Position numbers and translations under genes: made by a program. The notes below the pieces were generated by a model. The model was given only the letters and a program-made list of their open reading frames with translations. It was not told the DNA's origin and did no database searches. Below are positions 33,720 to 43,787 of a stretch of DNA of 64,000 nt, piece after piece (the stretch's first letter is position 1; each line of letters opens with the position of its first letter). The DNA comes from Diphasiastrum complanatum (lineage: Eukaryota; Streptophyta; Lycopodiopsida; Lycopodiales; Lycopodiaceae): the NCBI GenBank assembly GCA_029204225.1, contig CM055093.1, positions 22,921,912 to 22,985,911 on the forward strand, in the 5' to 3' direction.

Positions 33720-34856
33720 CTGCAAAATAAGATTGAAATTTTTTTAGCTGCAGTTCTGAAAACTATTTCCATTGACAATGCCAATGTTAATGCATAAAAC
33801 AACAAGAAGCATTTAATATATCTTACTTGGTATGATAAGGGATGAGCGGATACTTTGTTGCTGGTGTGAATCCACTAGTCAGACACTGTGACAATGTGTC
33901 ATTATTCTCCTTGAAAGCCTGAAGCAAAAAGTTACTCAGCACCAGCAACTCATTGGATGAATCTCTTGCAATGTCATATTGCAAGAGTGTAAGCCCGGAC
34001 TCTATCACAAGATCACTGATAGAAGCCCGTCTGTCTTTGAGATCCAAACAATCAAGAACTCTATAGTTTATACTAAAATCAAGTTCATCTAGTCTAAAAC
34101 AAAAAGGAGTACCAATTGTATCTATAACATCGGATATGTCCTTCTCAAATTTAAGCTAGTCATCGGAATCTATATATGTATAAAGATTTGAGGGAGGAGG
34201 AGGAGGTGGATGTGTAGTATCTACAGGGATTGAACGAGTATCCAAAACAGATGTAGCTATATTTACAACAGTATCAAGAGCAGCGTTATCTACAATTGAT
34301 TCTGGGTTGGGGTTTAGGGTTTCTGTGGTGTCTACCCTCCTTACTTTCTTAGGAGCTCTCTTGGGTGCTGTCTGCTTCCTAGGACGCTTGGTAGGAAGAT
34401 CAGTCCTATCTAGAGGAGTTGGTCGGGGAGTAGCAGGCTGAGATACGTGCAATTTGCAAAACCTCTCCCTCATTCTCATTATGAGTTGAAAATCATTGGG
34501 CATTATGGTGACTCTCTTGGAATGGATTGCCAGCAAAAATGAATCTTCAAAAAAAAGGCTCATCTAATCTTCAACAGCCTCCTAAAGACACTAAAGAGTA
34601 CTGGGTGTGAATCTAAACAGCTGTCCGAGATCATTTCTAGTTATGTTTCGGACATCATGGTAGAATGGAGCTCTTGGAATCAATAGAGCGGTTGATCTCT
34701 GATACTTACGTATCTCAGAGAGCCACCTGCTGCGGTTGCACGTTCTAGTTCTAGCGGGAGGTGTAATGGCAACCGCAGGAGCTGAGGACGAGCCAGCAAA
34801 GAAGAAGTCCCTCCTTGTCTGCTTTCTCCTATCCATGGACGTGTACTATGAGATAG

Positions 34857-35424
34857 CGCACTTGTGCGTGATGGCTAGGTTGAGCAGTGAAAGATGATAA
34901 AGCCCTCGCAAAAGGCCGATATGTACGGACAAAATGTACGGTATACTGGACCTGTGCGAGCTGAATACAAGAGAGAGAGAGATTCGTATTGAAGAAAGAC
35001 GCACAAGTGCGATACGAGGAGACATGTAGGCAAATGTATCAGACCTATGCGCATGGAAGGCGTTAGAAAGAATATCGATTGTGAAGGGTGCGCACAAGTG
35101 CGATATGCGAAGCGAAAAAAAAAGTGAAAAAAATTCATCGAAGTTTGTGATTTTATATCGTGGCTCGCACGTGCGAAAGAACGTCCTGTCACACGTGTGA
35201 GAGCGACACATGTCACCCTGTCACTTTACATGTGTGGGATTTGTACGAGCGAATGCGAGAGCGACACGTGTTGTCGAGCAAACGAATGAACACGAGACAC
35301 ATGTACATGTGTCATTTCACACGTGTCCAGGTGTCACCTCACACGTGCCAATTCCTGTAGTCCAATTGAAAGTAGACATGTGTCATTTGACCGTTGACGA
35401 CACGTGCAAAAATTTAGTATAAAT
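34857..35424. promoter_or_regulatory. Motif-dense region upstream of the histone/Ulp1 gene
   Basis: The near-palindrome CGCACAAGTGCG (or its complement) occurs at 34857-34868, 35000-35011 and 35091-35102, with a fourth copy at 35532-35543. Six CACGTG cores (35168, 35192, 35265, 35320, 35342, 35401) and several CATGTG cores fall within 240 bp, and a TATAAAT lies at 35418 on the plus strand. CACGTG is the plant G-box bound by bHLH/bZIP factors. Its position between divergent genes suggests a bidirectional control region, but this is inference. Confidence 0.45.
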
Positions 35425-35564
35425 GGCACGAAACCCGATTAATTTTTTACTTTTTCCATTCTCAAAATTCGCAGCATATCGGTCTTGTGCGCACGCATTG
35501 TTGTCCGTTTGCTTCCAACGCTACCTACTTGCGCACAAGTGCGATATTCGGTATTATGCTTTTT

Positions 35565-35957
35565 TTGTTTCTCATGAAGAGCCAAAGAATGTACAAGAGG
35601 CACTCAATATCAAGGAGTGGTATGATGCCATGAAGCAAGAGTATGATGCATTGATCACCAACAATACTTGGGAGCTTGTGGATCCACCATCTAACAAGCA
35701 TGTGATTGGTTGCAAGTGGGTATTTAGAATCAAGTACAATCATGATGGCACCATCAACAAGTTCAAGGCAAGATTATGTGCTAAAGGATTTGCTCAAATC
35801 CATGGCCTTGACTATGAGGAGACCTTTGCACATGTTGCAAAGATGGTGACAATATGAATTCTTATTTCTCTTGCTTGTTTTTTCAAATAAAAGGTATTCC
35901 AATTAGATGTATCCAATGCTTTCTTAAATGGTTATATTGAGGAGGAAATTTATATGG
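35565..35957 (+). pseudogene. Copia reverse transcriptase fragment
   Basis: The frame reads EALNIKEWYDAMKQEYDALI, HVIGCKWVFRIKYNHDG, FKARLCAKGFAQ and EETFAHVAKMVTI, stops, then continues VFQLDVSNAFLNGYIEEEIY. It is only the fingers part of Copia RT with no LTR. Its right edge abuts the unrelated frame that starts at 35958, so it is a truncated insertion in the gap between the divergent genes. Confidence 0.85.
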
Positions 35958-36702
35958 AACAACTGATGAGGAGGGACTTATGACCGGTGAAGAATGCCTG
36001 ACTAAGGCTTTATCAAATATTGCTGAGGATGGGCGAGGCATACCATCCGATGAAGAATTCACGGCATTTCAATCCCAGATGGGCTTCCCTTGTCCATCAT
36101 TAATGCATTTCACTGATGATTCCACTTTAGTACGTGGTCATTATATTGATCATCCTGATCTGGTTGCTGCTGATGATGAAGAATGTGTAAGTGTTTAAAC
36201 TTCCTTGCATTACAATGTTTTTAATCACTGAATGTGTTTTTGCTAACATATTTCCTATTGCAGGATGCTCTCATAATTGATGATTTTGCTACGAGACGAG
36301 GTGGTTTCAGACAACACGCATTCTCATGTCCAAAGGGATAGTGGACTTGGCCACTATCTTAGGCATTTCCTGAAGAATGAGATCTGTATTGCTCATTCCA
36401 AGCCAGGTCCAATTGGGGAGAGTCTTATAATGGCAGTTAAAGCTTTATCATTTTACCTAGGAGGACATAGATTTGTTAAGACAAATAAGATCATTTTTGT
36501 CAAAAGATCTTATGTTTTGAACATTTTAGGTTTTACTGATGGGAATGTTCCTTTAAGGAGCTCCCATTATTCATTGTATTCCACTTATATTGAGCTTAGT
36601 GAAAATAAGGATACTGCACATCTATTAGATGCATACGCTAGCAGAGAATTTCTTCATGACAATACTGCCATAGAATCTGACACACGATCTGATGAGAAAT
36701 AA
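35958..36702 (+). pseudogene. Unrecognised two-exon gene next to the transposase-like gene
   Basis: Exon 1 (35958-36189) is acidic (TTDEEGLMTGEECLTKALSN, then PSDEEFTAFQSQMGFPCPS and HPDLVAADDEEC) and ends at a good donor TGT/GTAAGT. The acceptor CTATTGCAG at about 36264 opens DALIIDDFATR. A single-base shift near 36290 then leads to a long frame to 36702 (GLGHYLRHFLKNEICIAHSK, ESLIMAVKALSFYLGG, HYSLYSTYIELSENKD). I do not recognise the family. It may be an accessory protein of the same mobile element. The upstream end is cut by the Copia fragment. Confidence 0.45.
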
Positions 36703-37198
36703 TTGACACTTTGTATTTTGTTATAATACAATCAATACATTTACATTGAGTATTTCTCCTCTCTTGTTCAATGAATTTGCAAAGCAATTCTGAACATGTC
36801 ATGATTTGATGACAATGATGATCTTCTACTCAACAATCATCTAATTTTCTCTTCCTGTATGAACTTGCATGCTTTTCTAAACTTCTTGTATTGTGTGGAC
36901 TTTGTTATATGTCAAATCTGAACTCTGCGGTAGAACCACTGAAACAATTGACAAATGTAGTTTCGTTTTTCATTGGTTCCTCCATGTTGTCTATTTCGAT
37001 GAAATGTTGCTCATGCGTGCCAATGTGACTTCTCCATCCCTTGTGATGACCATACACTCAAGCTTCCATATGTGTTTGCAAAAAATGCTATATGATCTCT
37101 TAGTATGTGCTGCATATGTCAAAATCATAATGTTAGTCTTATGTTTGGATCTAAATATATATGAAAAATTGAAAGCATCTTAAAAATTTTATACTAAC
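36703..37198. other. Gap between convergent frames, no gene recognised
   Basis: AT-rich sequence. Later exons of the minus-strand transposase-like gene may be here, because that gene has a donor at 37198. Confidence 0.4.
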
Positions 37199-38550
37199 CA
37201 TGTAATGAGTGATGTGATCTTCTCCCCATTGCATTAACAAACTCGACACAAGTCCTTTGGACAGCTTTCTTATCGATATAAGAGTATTTTTCTTTTCTTG
37301 AAATAGCAATCATACTATCAAGCTTCTTCCATACGTCAACTTTTAGTACTCTGGTTTTGCCGTCTTTCTCGAAGTCCTGAGTGGCAGCAATAATATTTGT
37401 CCAGATTGAGTGTTGAATATTAGAAGCCTTACCAGTATGATTTGATAGGAAATGATGTGCTTTTTCTCCTCCTATGCTTGGCTTAGTTGGCATGTTCCCA
37501 TTCTTTCCTGAAAGCTTTTCATCTTTTTGAATTTTGACATGTCCCTTATGGAGTCCTACTTTTGATAAAACATCTTCTAATCGAGAGATAGCTTCCTTTG
37601 CTAATGATGTTGGCTTAGTATTCCAAGCAAAAACTATATGAAGATAAATGATCTTTTCTATTAATCTAACTTCTGCATGAAGAGCGCAAACATGCACATT
37701 TTTCAAGGGGATAGGCAGAACAAGCTTCCAATTTGGATCTGCATATTCTCTAGTAATTCTTGTACTCCTAGTTACATCTTTTGCCATTTCCATGCAGTAC
37801 AAACAAGGGTGTTTTGATGTAGCACCGTGAGAGACATTATACATACATTTTAATGTTTTCAAATCACCTGCCAAGTGCCATTCAACATTGAAGTCTCCAA
37901 CTCCTAGAACATTGAGAAGTCCTCCATCCATATGGTCCTTGATGATCCTAGGATAAGATGTCCTTGAGAATATGCATGATAATATATCATGATCCTCCTT
38001 CAGCACCTGTCCAAAGAATTAATCAGACTTAGTTTACAATGAATTAATACTATTCAATGAATGTAATGTAATAATGAGGCTAGTAACTTGAAACGCTACC
38101 AACCACCATATATCATTTTCTGACTGGACACTGAATCTGAAATCTTCTTGGTTCTCTGTTTGTGATAGAGCACCATTCATGAGAGTTATACTAACTCTGT
38201 CCATCTTCTGCCCTTTCACAATTTCTGACTCATCTAACTTAAGTACTATGATTATTTTTCCATTCACCTTTTCATAGGTTATATCATAGAATGTGACGAT
38301 GTATCTCGACAAGTAATTTAGATCAACAAATAAGTTGTTTGATGAATTATAGAATATCGATCTCCATCAATTTCATACACCTCCTCAATATGAAATGGAG
38401 TTCCAGTGATCTTATGCATACCTATGTTTAATGTATCCCTCTTTTTCTTCAAGTGATATGTCCTAGGGATTGGGACTTTTCTAATTTGAACTTGCTTAAA
38501 AGCTTCTCTAATTAGTTTAAATATTGTTGCATATGCTTCCCTACTAATAC
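37199..38550 (-). pseudogene. Unassigned DDE-type transposase-like protein, spliced
   Basis: Exon A (38550-38088; acceptor TGATTTTGCAG) starts GISREAYATIFKLIREAFKQ, a possible DNA-binding helix. One base is shifted near 38350, then it continues LNYLSRYIVTFYDITYEKV, VLKLDESEIV and WWLVAFQ. Its donor CAA/GTTACT joins, in phase, the acceptor CTTTGGACAG and exon B (38006-37199): VGDFNVEWHLAGDLKTLKC, KHPCLYCMEMAK (CxxC), LPIPLKNVHVCALHAEVRL and a basic C-terminal part, with a donor ATG/GTTAGT at its end. A plausible acidic triad is D in KLDES, D in AGDLK and E in HAEVR. The layout (DG..., GDLK, CxxC, LHAE) resembles transposase-like proteins of uncertain superfamily; I cannot name it. Confidence 0.55.
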
Positions 38551-38779
38551 CTGCAAAATCACAAGCACCCTGAACTATAGTCTTATTGTTGAATGTCCAC
38601 CATCAAATACTCTGCTATTTTACACTTTACATTTGAAATCCTATTGTTCATCAAAACATATCATAAATTACTAAGTAGCAAATCTACATTTAAGAGCAAA
38701 CAAAATCTCCATGGATATGTGCCAATGATGCTCTCGTCACTGATCAAATATCAAATATACAGCTCTAACAACCAAATGG

Positions 38780-38869
38780 ATGTGCAGCAAAAGATATACC
38801 CTCCATCACCAAGCAGCTTCCTAAACTCCACGAAAAATTGACAATGATTCACCATCAAGTTCACCATCT
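38780..38869 (-). pseudogene. Possible upstream exon of the transposase-like gene
   Basis: On the minus strand the acceptor TGTTTGTGCAG at 38870 opens a short frame (MVNLMVNHCQFFVEFRKLLG). The splice link to 38550 is not proven. Confidence 0.3.
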
Positions 38870-39235
38870 GCACAAACACACAAGTGGCCAACTGTTATTG
38901 GATGACATACAAAATCCAATCTACAAATAACAAATAAAAGAATATGCAACACGACGTGACTAAAATGTAATTTTTATTATGTAATATATTTCAATATAAT
39001 GTGTTGTAACAATGGAAATTGTGAGTATTGTTTACAAACATAAAGATGCATGCTAATAAAACATGACAAACCATTAAGTCGATATACAAAGTGAAGCAAA
39101 TACCTTGTTCAGGACTGACAGGAGAAGGGGGGAACATATGGGGTGGGCAGATTGCGGTTGTGCTTCCTAATGGTTAAGAGGAAGTTGTTTGGGCAAGACT
39201 ATGTCAGACAAACAATAATATTTACCAACTGCAAA
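38870..39235. other. No gene recognised
   Basis: AT-rich DNA between the transposase-like gene and the microsatellite. This is a possible site for the right end of the unassigned transposon, but I found no convincing terminal inverted repeat by eye. Confidence 0.4.
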
Positions 39236-39249
39236 AAAAACATTGATGT

Positions 39250-39485
39250 TTATTTGAATGTACATACACATATATATACACACCCATACATACGTACATA
39301 CATACATACACACCCGTACATACACATACGTGTACACATACATATATAGATATACACATATATACAGATACATATATACAGATACACATACACACACATA
39401 CATATACACATAGAGCACATTTATACATACATACATACATACATGTACATGTACATGCATACATATACATGCATACATACATAAA
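39250..39485. repeat. TACA/TATACACA microsatellite
   Basis: A long interrupted array of ATACATACA, ACACATATA and CATACATACATA units. Frames across it on both strands are repeat artefacts. Confidence 0.93.
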
Positions 39486-39589
39486 GACATGCTCTAAAAG
39501 TCCAAATATAATCTCTGACAATAATCCTAAACTCTACAAACGAACCTAACCTTCACTCTTATCCTACGATACTTAACCTAACTCTTGCC

Positions 39590-39870
39590 GACAACCATGT
39601 TTCAGTGGGTAGCAACAATTCGTATATCCTAACTCTAATCCTAAATCCTAATGTAACCCTAACCCTGCTCTATCTATTACATAATGCCACTCTAACCTAA
39701 CTCTAACCCTAACCCTCATGTAACTCTAACCCTGCTCTATCTGACACTAACCTTGCTCTATTTAACACCTTATGCCAATGTAAACCCTAACCCTAATCTA
39801 GCTCTAACTTCACTCTCATTCTAACCCGAACTCTAATGTTACCCAAACCCTAACACTTATCCTTACTCCA
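39590..39870. repeat. Degenerate telomere-like CTAACCCTAACC array
   Basis: CTAACCCTAACCCT-type units recur with CTCTAACCCTGCTCTATCT spacers. Perfect pairs (CCCTAACCCT) are present but no long perfect array, and the plant CCCTAAA unit is rare. It lies just beyond the C-terminal end of the Helitron helicase. Confidence 0.75.
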
Positions 39871-39884
39871 AAACAAATACTATA

Positions 39885-40928
39885 ACACTTCATAATACAC
39901 AATGTTTTGAGTGCACCTCGCCACTCCCGCCACATCTATAAATCGGTCGTCAATATCAGTAATCAACACTCGTACACTTCCGGCATTTCGCACTCAATAA
40001 TGCGACATAGAGTTGATCATGACTAAATACGGGGTGTGGCAAGTACAATCCAATAGTCCCCATAGTCTATCTCTCCTGCGCCTTGTTTATTGTCATGGCG
40101 AAAGCCGTTCTAATAGGAAATTGTACTCGTTGCAATTCAAATGGCAAGTCTGAAGTTCGGCACTAAAGGGATCCGTGGAAAGAGGACTCTAGTCCCAATA
40201 TTCCTGCCGGTAACTAACTTTGCGTCTACAACTTGTCTACCCAATCTACGAATGATGAGTCTCGCACCATTGCACAATCCTTTGTGCCCCGCGATGGAAC
40301 TCAACAACATCACTATCATGCCAACCTTCAACACCAATCTATGTGGAGGAAATCCACTTGGTTGTAAGTTGTTCAAAAACTCTATTGGGTACACATCAAA
40401 GTCGTCATGCTCAACCACGCTATCAGCACTATAAAATGTCCAAGCATCACCAGGAAGTTGCTCAACAACTTTCAAAATGATCTCATCCACGTTTTCGTTC
40501 AACAGAGTCAATATTGCACGGCCTCTTAAAAAATGAACATCCATGTAACGTCATGCAATACCAAAAAAAGTGAATGAAATCAATTCACACACATCTCGCA
40601 TCCTTAGACACATACACTCTGGCAAAGAAATCAAATCCAAACCACGCTGCACGAATGTGGGCTCGCGACCATCTCCAATACTCAACAAATACTCTACAAA
40701 CCTCGACTGCCCATTCCTATCGGCTCCCTTTACACCCATAACACACATGTTTGTTGACAGTTTGTGCACCTCCATATATTTTTCACAAAAATGAATTCTT
40801 CAATGAAACGCTCACAATCTATGCACGACTGTCCCGTTGTACCACCAGGAGCACCTGACAAAAATCACCACAAAAAAATGATCAAAACTCCTCCAAATGG
40901 AGCAATACCCAATATGTCACATCGAGAC
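39885..40928 (-). pseudogene. Helitron PIF1-like helicase, C-terminal half
   Basis: Right after the LTR-element boundary one reads SRCDILGIAPFGGVLII and FCQVL, then further down RGRAILTLLNENVDEI, DVYPIEFLNNLQPSGFPPH, LVLKVGMIVMLL, GLCNGARLIIRRL, and with frameshifts RTAFAMTINKAQ and YLPHPVFSHDQLYVAL (motifs V and VI of superfamily 1 helicases). The open part is 40137-40544; the rest is in other frames with stops. Confidence 0.85.
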
Positions 40929-40933
40929 TGATC

Positions 40934-41761
40934 TGTGGAAAAAGTACAAAAAGGACCAAGAGTGGATCCTAATCTGATCCTCAAGAGGGATTGGTTGTCA
41001 GATTACTTGATCTATCAATCTACTTTAGATTAAGATCAATCTAGATCAATTCTAGACACAAAATCTTAACAAGAACAATCATTAATTGAAGGTAAGTGTA
41101 CTTTCTAGTTTCACACGTGTGAAACACTCTCTGAGTATGGACTCCAACCTGAAAATCAAGTACACATTGATAGAACCTCAAAACAATCAAAACAAATGTA
41201 GACAAATGGAGAGAATCACTCAAAATTGCTTCCAAAACCAAGATTGGTGTCTCACACTGATTATGGCCAAATGTGGCTCTATATATACAATAGGTGGGTG
41301 GTACTAATCATCCCTTTGATCCCACATGTGTGAAGGTGCTTTGTCATATGATGATTCATCATGCAAAATTGACACTTGGACAAAACCTTCTATATTGAGC
41401 ACTTTTGGTCCATTTTCCTTCTATATGGAGATCTACTTGAAAATCTTCTAGAAGTCAAAATTTGTCTACTTCAGCTTATTCCACACATGTGAGATGTCCT
41501 CTACACATGGGATGTGACACCTAACCAAAGGATGTGGCTCATGCAAGCAATAGATTGATGTCATGTGTCATATGTCTAGAAAACTAGTTTTTGGCCTTTT
41601 TAGCCACTAGAACTTGAATTAAATCATATGTGCAACCTATATGATTATGGTACATGACAAGTACACTATTTTCACACGTGGAAACGGGCTCCACACATGT
41701 CTAATCATCCTATATACATGATTTTTGGCCTCTACCAAGCTTATTTTTTTCATTTTTCATA
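40934..41761 (-). repeat. 3' LTR of the LARD-like element
   Basis: 828 bp. It contains the perfect 18-bp palindrome GTTTCACACGTGTGAAAC near 41106 and further CACATGTG-type motifs. Its last bases are CATA instead of CACA. Confidence 0.88.
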
Positions 41762-41765
41762 CTCC

Positions 41766-42512
41766 TCAAAAATCTAGCTTGATGGAAAACATGATGATCT
41801 TGAACTTGACTCCATGGGCTGAATTGGTCTTTGCTAGTTCAAAAGGTGTGAAGATCAGCCAATGAGCTTGATGTTGATCTGAAATCACCATATCCATGAT
41901 AGTGCTTCTTTGATGTTGACATCTTTGATGAGCTTTGCACCATCCTAGCACCTCCAAAATTGATCCCTTCCAAATTTCATGTAGATGCTTGACCTTGAGG
42001 CTTGCTCCTTCTTCATGTGCATGCTCCTCCATGAGAAAATAAAGATTTCTTTTTGATTTATTAGGATCACAAAGATCTAACATCATGTTACCATGATCTA
42101 GAGAATTAGACTCATCCATTTTGGCAAGACTATGCATGCTATAATAACAAAGTGTTTGCATCATATCTTCATACTTGTTTACCATGCTAATCTCAGATCC
42201 AATGAGGCTAAATACTTCATTATGGAGATAAGTGTCTTTAGAAGATGATTCACTTACTCTCATAAAGAGTTTACAATTTGCCTCAATACAAATTTTCAAA
42301 CTATGAGTGAACAAATCAGTTTTGCTCTTAAATTCAAGAGCATACATTTGATGAAATGACCATTTGCTTTCTAATTGATTTAAAATCAATTTCAACCTTT
42401 TAAGAACATCATCTATGTTCTCAAGAGAGACTTCATACTCAACTAGTATGGCTTTACTCCAATTTTGAGATGCAATGGTCTCACTAAAGCAAATTGATTT
42501 ATCAAATGACAT
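41766..42512 (-). pseudogene. Unidentified frame inside the LARD-like element (second repeat)
   Basis: A 248-codon frame, charged and helical, with no known domain. CFSETIASQNWSKAILVEYE resembles CFEGIFVSQRWLKAMLVECD in the frame at 42981-43787, so the interior contains a diverged duplication. The W..A...E pattern recalls the entry of Copia RT (WxxAMxxEY), but no RT motif follows. Confidence 0.45.
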
Positions 42513-42980
42513 AGGAGAAGTAAGTATGAGATGTATACCACATGAGGTATGCTCCTCTTTCCCTTGAAATGTGAGTCACATGGACTCAACCATGTTTCTT
42601 GAGATTCTTTTTGGAATCACAACTTGAGAAGGTCTCTCCTCCTCAATCCTTGACATACTTGAACCTTGAGAAGGCTCCTTAAGATCCTCTTCATGATGCT
42701 CCTTTTTGATAGAAATCCAAGACCTCCATGTCTCATAATGATCACAACAAGTATGACCATTCAATATGCACTTCCAATGATTATCAAGATTACTTATGCT
42801 AGAAACATAAGTCTAGAAATCACCACAACTTGGCATTATTTTTCCGATATTGAAATCAAAAGGTATTTCCATCTGAATAAGGCTAATTACTTGCTTATGG
42901 ATATAAGTGTCCACTTTGGATGCTTCACTTATTCTCATAAGAAGTTTACAACTTGCCTTTAAGATTGAAAACTTACAATT

Positions 42981-43787
42981 TTAATCTTTATGAATGAACA
43001 CATCATTCATGATCTTATTGAAACCAAAAGATCCTACATTATGAAGATATTTCCATTTCCTTGACTTCATAACTAATGTAAGCTTACAAGGAAAACATAT
43101 TTTGCTATCTTTTAAGGCATCACACTCAACTAGCATTGCCTTAAGCCACCTTTGAGATACAAAAATCCCTTCAAAGCAAAATAGATCTTCATAAGTTGAC
43201 ATGAGAGCATAAATGAAACTATTTTCATTTTGTGAGTGATGCTCCTTATTCTTGATTGATTTCTCTTGGATCATAACAATAAGTTTGAACTTATCTAAAG
43301 TTCCAAGCAAAATACTTTCCAAGGACATAAAATAAATCCAAGTTACTTTCATGAAAGTGACATCTATCTTTGCATCTTGAACCAAACAATGCACTTCCAA
43401 ATGAAAACTTTCAAAAGATTTGACATGTGTTGTGATGGACTCTTGAAGACAAATCTTGCAAGTCCTTGTGAGACTCCAAGCCTCATTCACCTTTCCACAA
43501 AGGAAACACCTTTCCTTGGACTTGTCCTTCTTGTATTTGCATTTCGAACTTGAAGCTCCATCCTTCACCTCGGAACCCTTGCTTTGGTTCTCCTTGGATG
43601 GATTGGTCTTTTTTTTGTAGCATCTTGAGAAAATATATCCTCCCTTGTCACAAAGGTTGCACTTAGGATCCTTTCTTTCCTTCAATAGGATGCCACCTAT
43701 TGATACTATGTGAATAAAAACCTGTGATATGATTCTACAAATGTAATTTGTGACTCTCAAGAGACTAGATTTGAACATCTTCAACAA
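42981..43787 (-). pseudogene. Gag-tail-like frame with zinc-knuckle-like motifs in the LARD-like element
   Basis: A 268-codon frame with CNLCDKGGYIFSRCYKK, a zinc knuckle lacking the usual His (Tyr instead), a lysine-rich stretch, and CFLCGKVNEAW. It may be a gag C-terminus derived from a Copia element. No protease DSG motif is seen. Confidence 0.5.

Larger units (their letters stand above)
33317..34836 (-). pseudogene. CENH3-like histone H3 fold fused to Ulp1/C48 SUMO-protease-like domain
   Basis: ATG at 34836. Exon 1 (34836-33827) has one continuous frame with four TAG stops (codons 82, 85, 91, 227). Residues 1-37 are a basic tail without the usual H3 ARKS motifs. Residues 38-125 follow the H3 fold colinearly: LSEIRKYQRST, LLIPRAPFYHDVRNIT, EAVED, FEDSFLLAIHSKRVTIMP and NDFQL. 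Loop 1 is one residue longer than in H3, and LLIP..F..VR.IT resembles plant CENH3. A basic linker (KRPRKQTAPKRAPKK), a Pro run and an acidic end follow. Donor CCAA/GTAAGA joins exon 2 (33719-33534) in phase to read NDHWSL (catalytic His), then after a frameshift SIDNS (Asp). Exon 3 (33421-33317) gives SPQQNDSFSCGWY (Gln and Cys). TAA stops also occur in exons 2 and 3. I infer a transposon-borne gene, now broken. Confidence 0.7.

Noticed and set aside
34156-34836. Alternative genetic code or selenocysteine-like recoding at TAG
   Set aside because: Exons 2 and 3 of the same gene have TAA stops and a frameshift, and nearby genes use all three stops; decay is simpler.
34846-35216. Two overlapping minus-strand frames upstream of the histone-like ATG
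   Set aside because: They lie in the motif-rich control region, have no domain, and are in different phases from the histone frame.
36893-37183. Plus-strand 96-codon frame
   Set aside because: Hydrophobic residues from AT-rich DNA, no start context, no homology pattern; probably chance.
39167-39521. Cys/Tyr/Val-rich minus-strand frames of about 100 codons
   Set aside because: Translation of the TACA/CATA microsatellite in two phases.
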